Shown: positions 6,426 to 7,375 of the stretch, piece after piece
How the letters are laid out: each line of letters opens with the position of its first letter
How positions within the stretch are numbered: position 1 is the first letter of the stretch
NCBI GenBank assembly: GCA_028290765.1
Contig: JAQGJF010000923.1
Location: 1 to 7,375 of the forward strand
Reading direction: 5' to 3'
DNA length: 7,375 nucleotides
Source of the DNA: Tardiphaga sp.
Lineage (GTDB): Bacteria > Pseudomonadota > Alphaproteobacteria > Rhizobiales > Xanthobacteraceae
Notes under the pieces: model-generated
Seen by the model: only the letters and a program-made list of their open reading frames with translations
Told to the model about the DNA's origin: nothing
Database searches by the model: none
Program-made: the position numbers and the translations under genes

Positions 6426-6430
6426 AAGGA
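6426..6430 (+). promoter_or_regulatory. Ribosome binding site of the M20 peptidase gene
   Basis: AAGGA lies 7 nt before the ATG at 6438. It sits in the 25-nt gap after ppa, leaving no room for a separate promoter with its own leader, which supports read-through from ppa. Confidence 0.6.
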
Positions 6431-6437
6431 CCCTTCG

Positions 6438-7375
6438 ATGCGCCGCTTCGTCAGGCTTGTTCGCAATATCGCCATTGTCCTTGCCGCTGCCATGGCCGTT
6501 CTCGCCGGCGTGCTGGCTTTCAACATGTTCGGTCACGGATCGCGCCAGCTGCAGGTGGCGGCATTGCCGCGCGCGGCGGTCGACGAAAAAAGTGCGGCGG
6601 CACGCCTCGGCGAGGCGATCCGGTTTCGGACGATCTCGAATTTTCAGAACCCCGACCAGGCAGCCGAGGCGCTGCGCGGCCTGCAGGCCCACATCGCTTT
6701 GAGCTTCCCGGCGTTTCACGCCGCGGCGAAACGCGAGACCGTGAACGGCTACAGCCTGCTCTACACGTGGCAGGGCTCGGATCCCAAGGCCGCGCCGATC
6801 GCGCTCCTGGCGCACCAGGATGTGGTGCCGATTGCGCCCGGCACCGAGAAGGATTGGCAACAGCCGCCGTTCGACGGCGTGATCAGCGATGGTTTCGTCT
6901 GGGGCCGTGGCTCGTGGGACGACAAGGGCAATCTCTATTCCATCCTGGAAGCCGCCGAACGGCTGGCGAAAGATGGCTTTCGTCCGAAGCGAACCATCTA
7001 TTTCGCGTTCGGCCATGACGAGGAAGTTACGGGCCAGCGCGGCGCCAAGGCGATTGCCGCGCTGTTGGCCTCACGCGGCGTCCGGCTCGATTTCGTGCTC
7101 GACGAGGGCCTCCTGATTGTCGACGGCATGATCAAGGGCCTCGACAGGCCGGCGGCGCTGATCGGTGTCGCGGAAAAAGGTTATGTCACGCTGGTCTTGA
7201 CCGCGCAGGCCACGCCCGGTCACTCGTCAATGCCGCCGCGCGATACCGCGATCGGAATGATGAGCGCGGCGCTGGCGCGGCTGGAAGACCATCAACTGCC
7301 GATGCGCCTGGGTGTCACGGTCGACGACATGCTCGACACCCTCGCGCCGGAGATGAGCGGCTTCAATCGCGTCGT
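6438..7375 (+). CDS. M20 family metallopeptidase, PM20D1/carboxypeptidase S-like (partial, C-terminus off the right edge)
   Basis: The first 312 residues are present and the frame is open at the edge. Residues about 10-30 are a hydrophobic helix after a basic start (MRRFVRLVRN), so the protein is anchored in the inner membrane or exported, with the enzyme in the periplasm. The two-zinc site is visible: LLAHQDVVP gives His126 and Asp128, GRGSWDDKGN gives the bridging Asp161, GHDEE gives the general base Glu195 and metal ligand Glu196, and LDEG gives Asp222. EKGYVTLVLTAQATPGHSS opens the lid/dimerisation domain with His262. The wording of these motifs and the N-terminal anchor resemble carboxypeptidase S and PM20D1, which cleave peptides or N-acyl amino acids. 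The substrate here is not known. The start has AAGGA 7 nt upstream. It follows ppa by 25 nt and is probably co-transcribed. Confidence 0.9.
   Translation, partial: MRRFVRLVRNIAIVLAAAMAVLAGVLAFNMFGHGSRQLQVAALPRAAVDEKSAAARLGEAIRFRTISNFQNPDQAAEALRGLQAHIALSFPAFHAAAKRETVNGYSLLYTWQGSDPKAAPIALLAHQDVVPIAPGTEKDWQQPPFDGVISDGFVWGRGSWDDKGNLYSILEAAERLAKDGFRPKRTIYFAFGHDEEVTGQRGAKAIAALLASRGVRLDFVLDEGLLIVDGMIKGLDRPAALIGVAEKGYVTLVLTAQATPGHSSMPPRDTAIGMMSAALARLEDHQLPMRLGVTVDDMLDTLAPEMSGFNRV

Noticed and set aside
6273..7016. 247-codon minus-strand frame across the end of ppa and the M20 gene
   Set aside because: Both plus-strand genes have complete active-site motifs, and the minus-strand product looks like a shadow.

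Overview
The window is dense, high-G+C chromosomal DNA from what looks like an alphaproteobacterium of the Rhizobiales, probably the Bradyrhizobium/Rhodopseudomonas group. This is inferred from the base composition, the GC-biased third codon positions and the style of the inorganic pyrophosphatase, not from a database search. I see no RNA gene, CRISPR array, insertion sequence, integrase or attachment site. The content looks like ordinary chromosome, not a mobile island.

Left two thirds (1-5013), all on the minus strand. In the order of transcription: a secreted alpha/beta hydrolase (5013-4117); a four-helix DUF2269 membrane protein (4120-3650); a protein with an atypical SDR (NAD(P)-binding) domain fused to a DoxX-like membrane domain (3639-2320); a DCC-family thiol-disulfide oxidoreductase-like protein (DUF393, 2320-1898); a regulator with about seven membrane helices and a C-terminal AraC-type DNA-binding domain (1818-673); and an acyltransferase-3/OpgC-like membrane protein that runs off the left edge (567-1). 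The first four genes are joined by a 4-nt overlap, a 10-nt gap and a 1-nt overlap, so they are very probably one translationally coupled operon. The regulator follows after 78-79 nt and the acyltransferase after a further 105 nt. That last gap begins with a perfect 9-bp inverted repeat.

Right third (5299-7375), plus strand. A GNAT acetyltransferase stands divergent from the hydrolase across a 285-bp intergenic region. Then come a family I inorganic pyrophosphatase (ppa) with a plausible promoter and a good ribosome binding site, and, 25 nt further on, an M20-family metallopeptidase (PM20D1/carboxypeptidase S type) with an N-terminal membrane anchor, cut by the right edge. The last two are probably co-transcribed.

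The most interesting part is the four-gene operon. It combines a thiol-redox-type CxxC protein, a DoxX-like membrane domain, an SDR domain whose catalytic Tyr is replaced by Phe, a DUF2269 membrane protein and an exported hydrolase. No pathway can be assigned from sequence, but the coupling suggests one envelope-associated process. The second point of interest is the membrane-embedded AraC-type regulator next to a membrane acyltransferase, with a palindrome between them.
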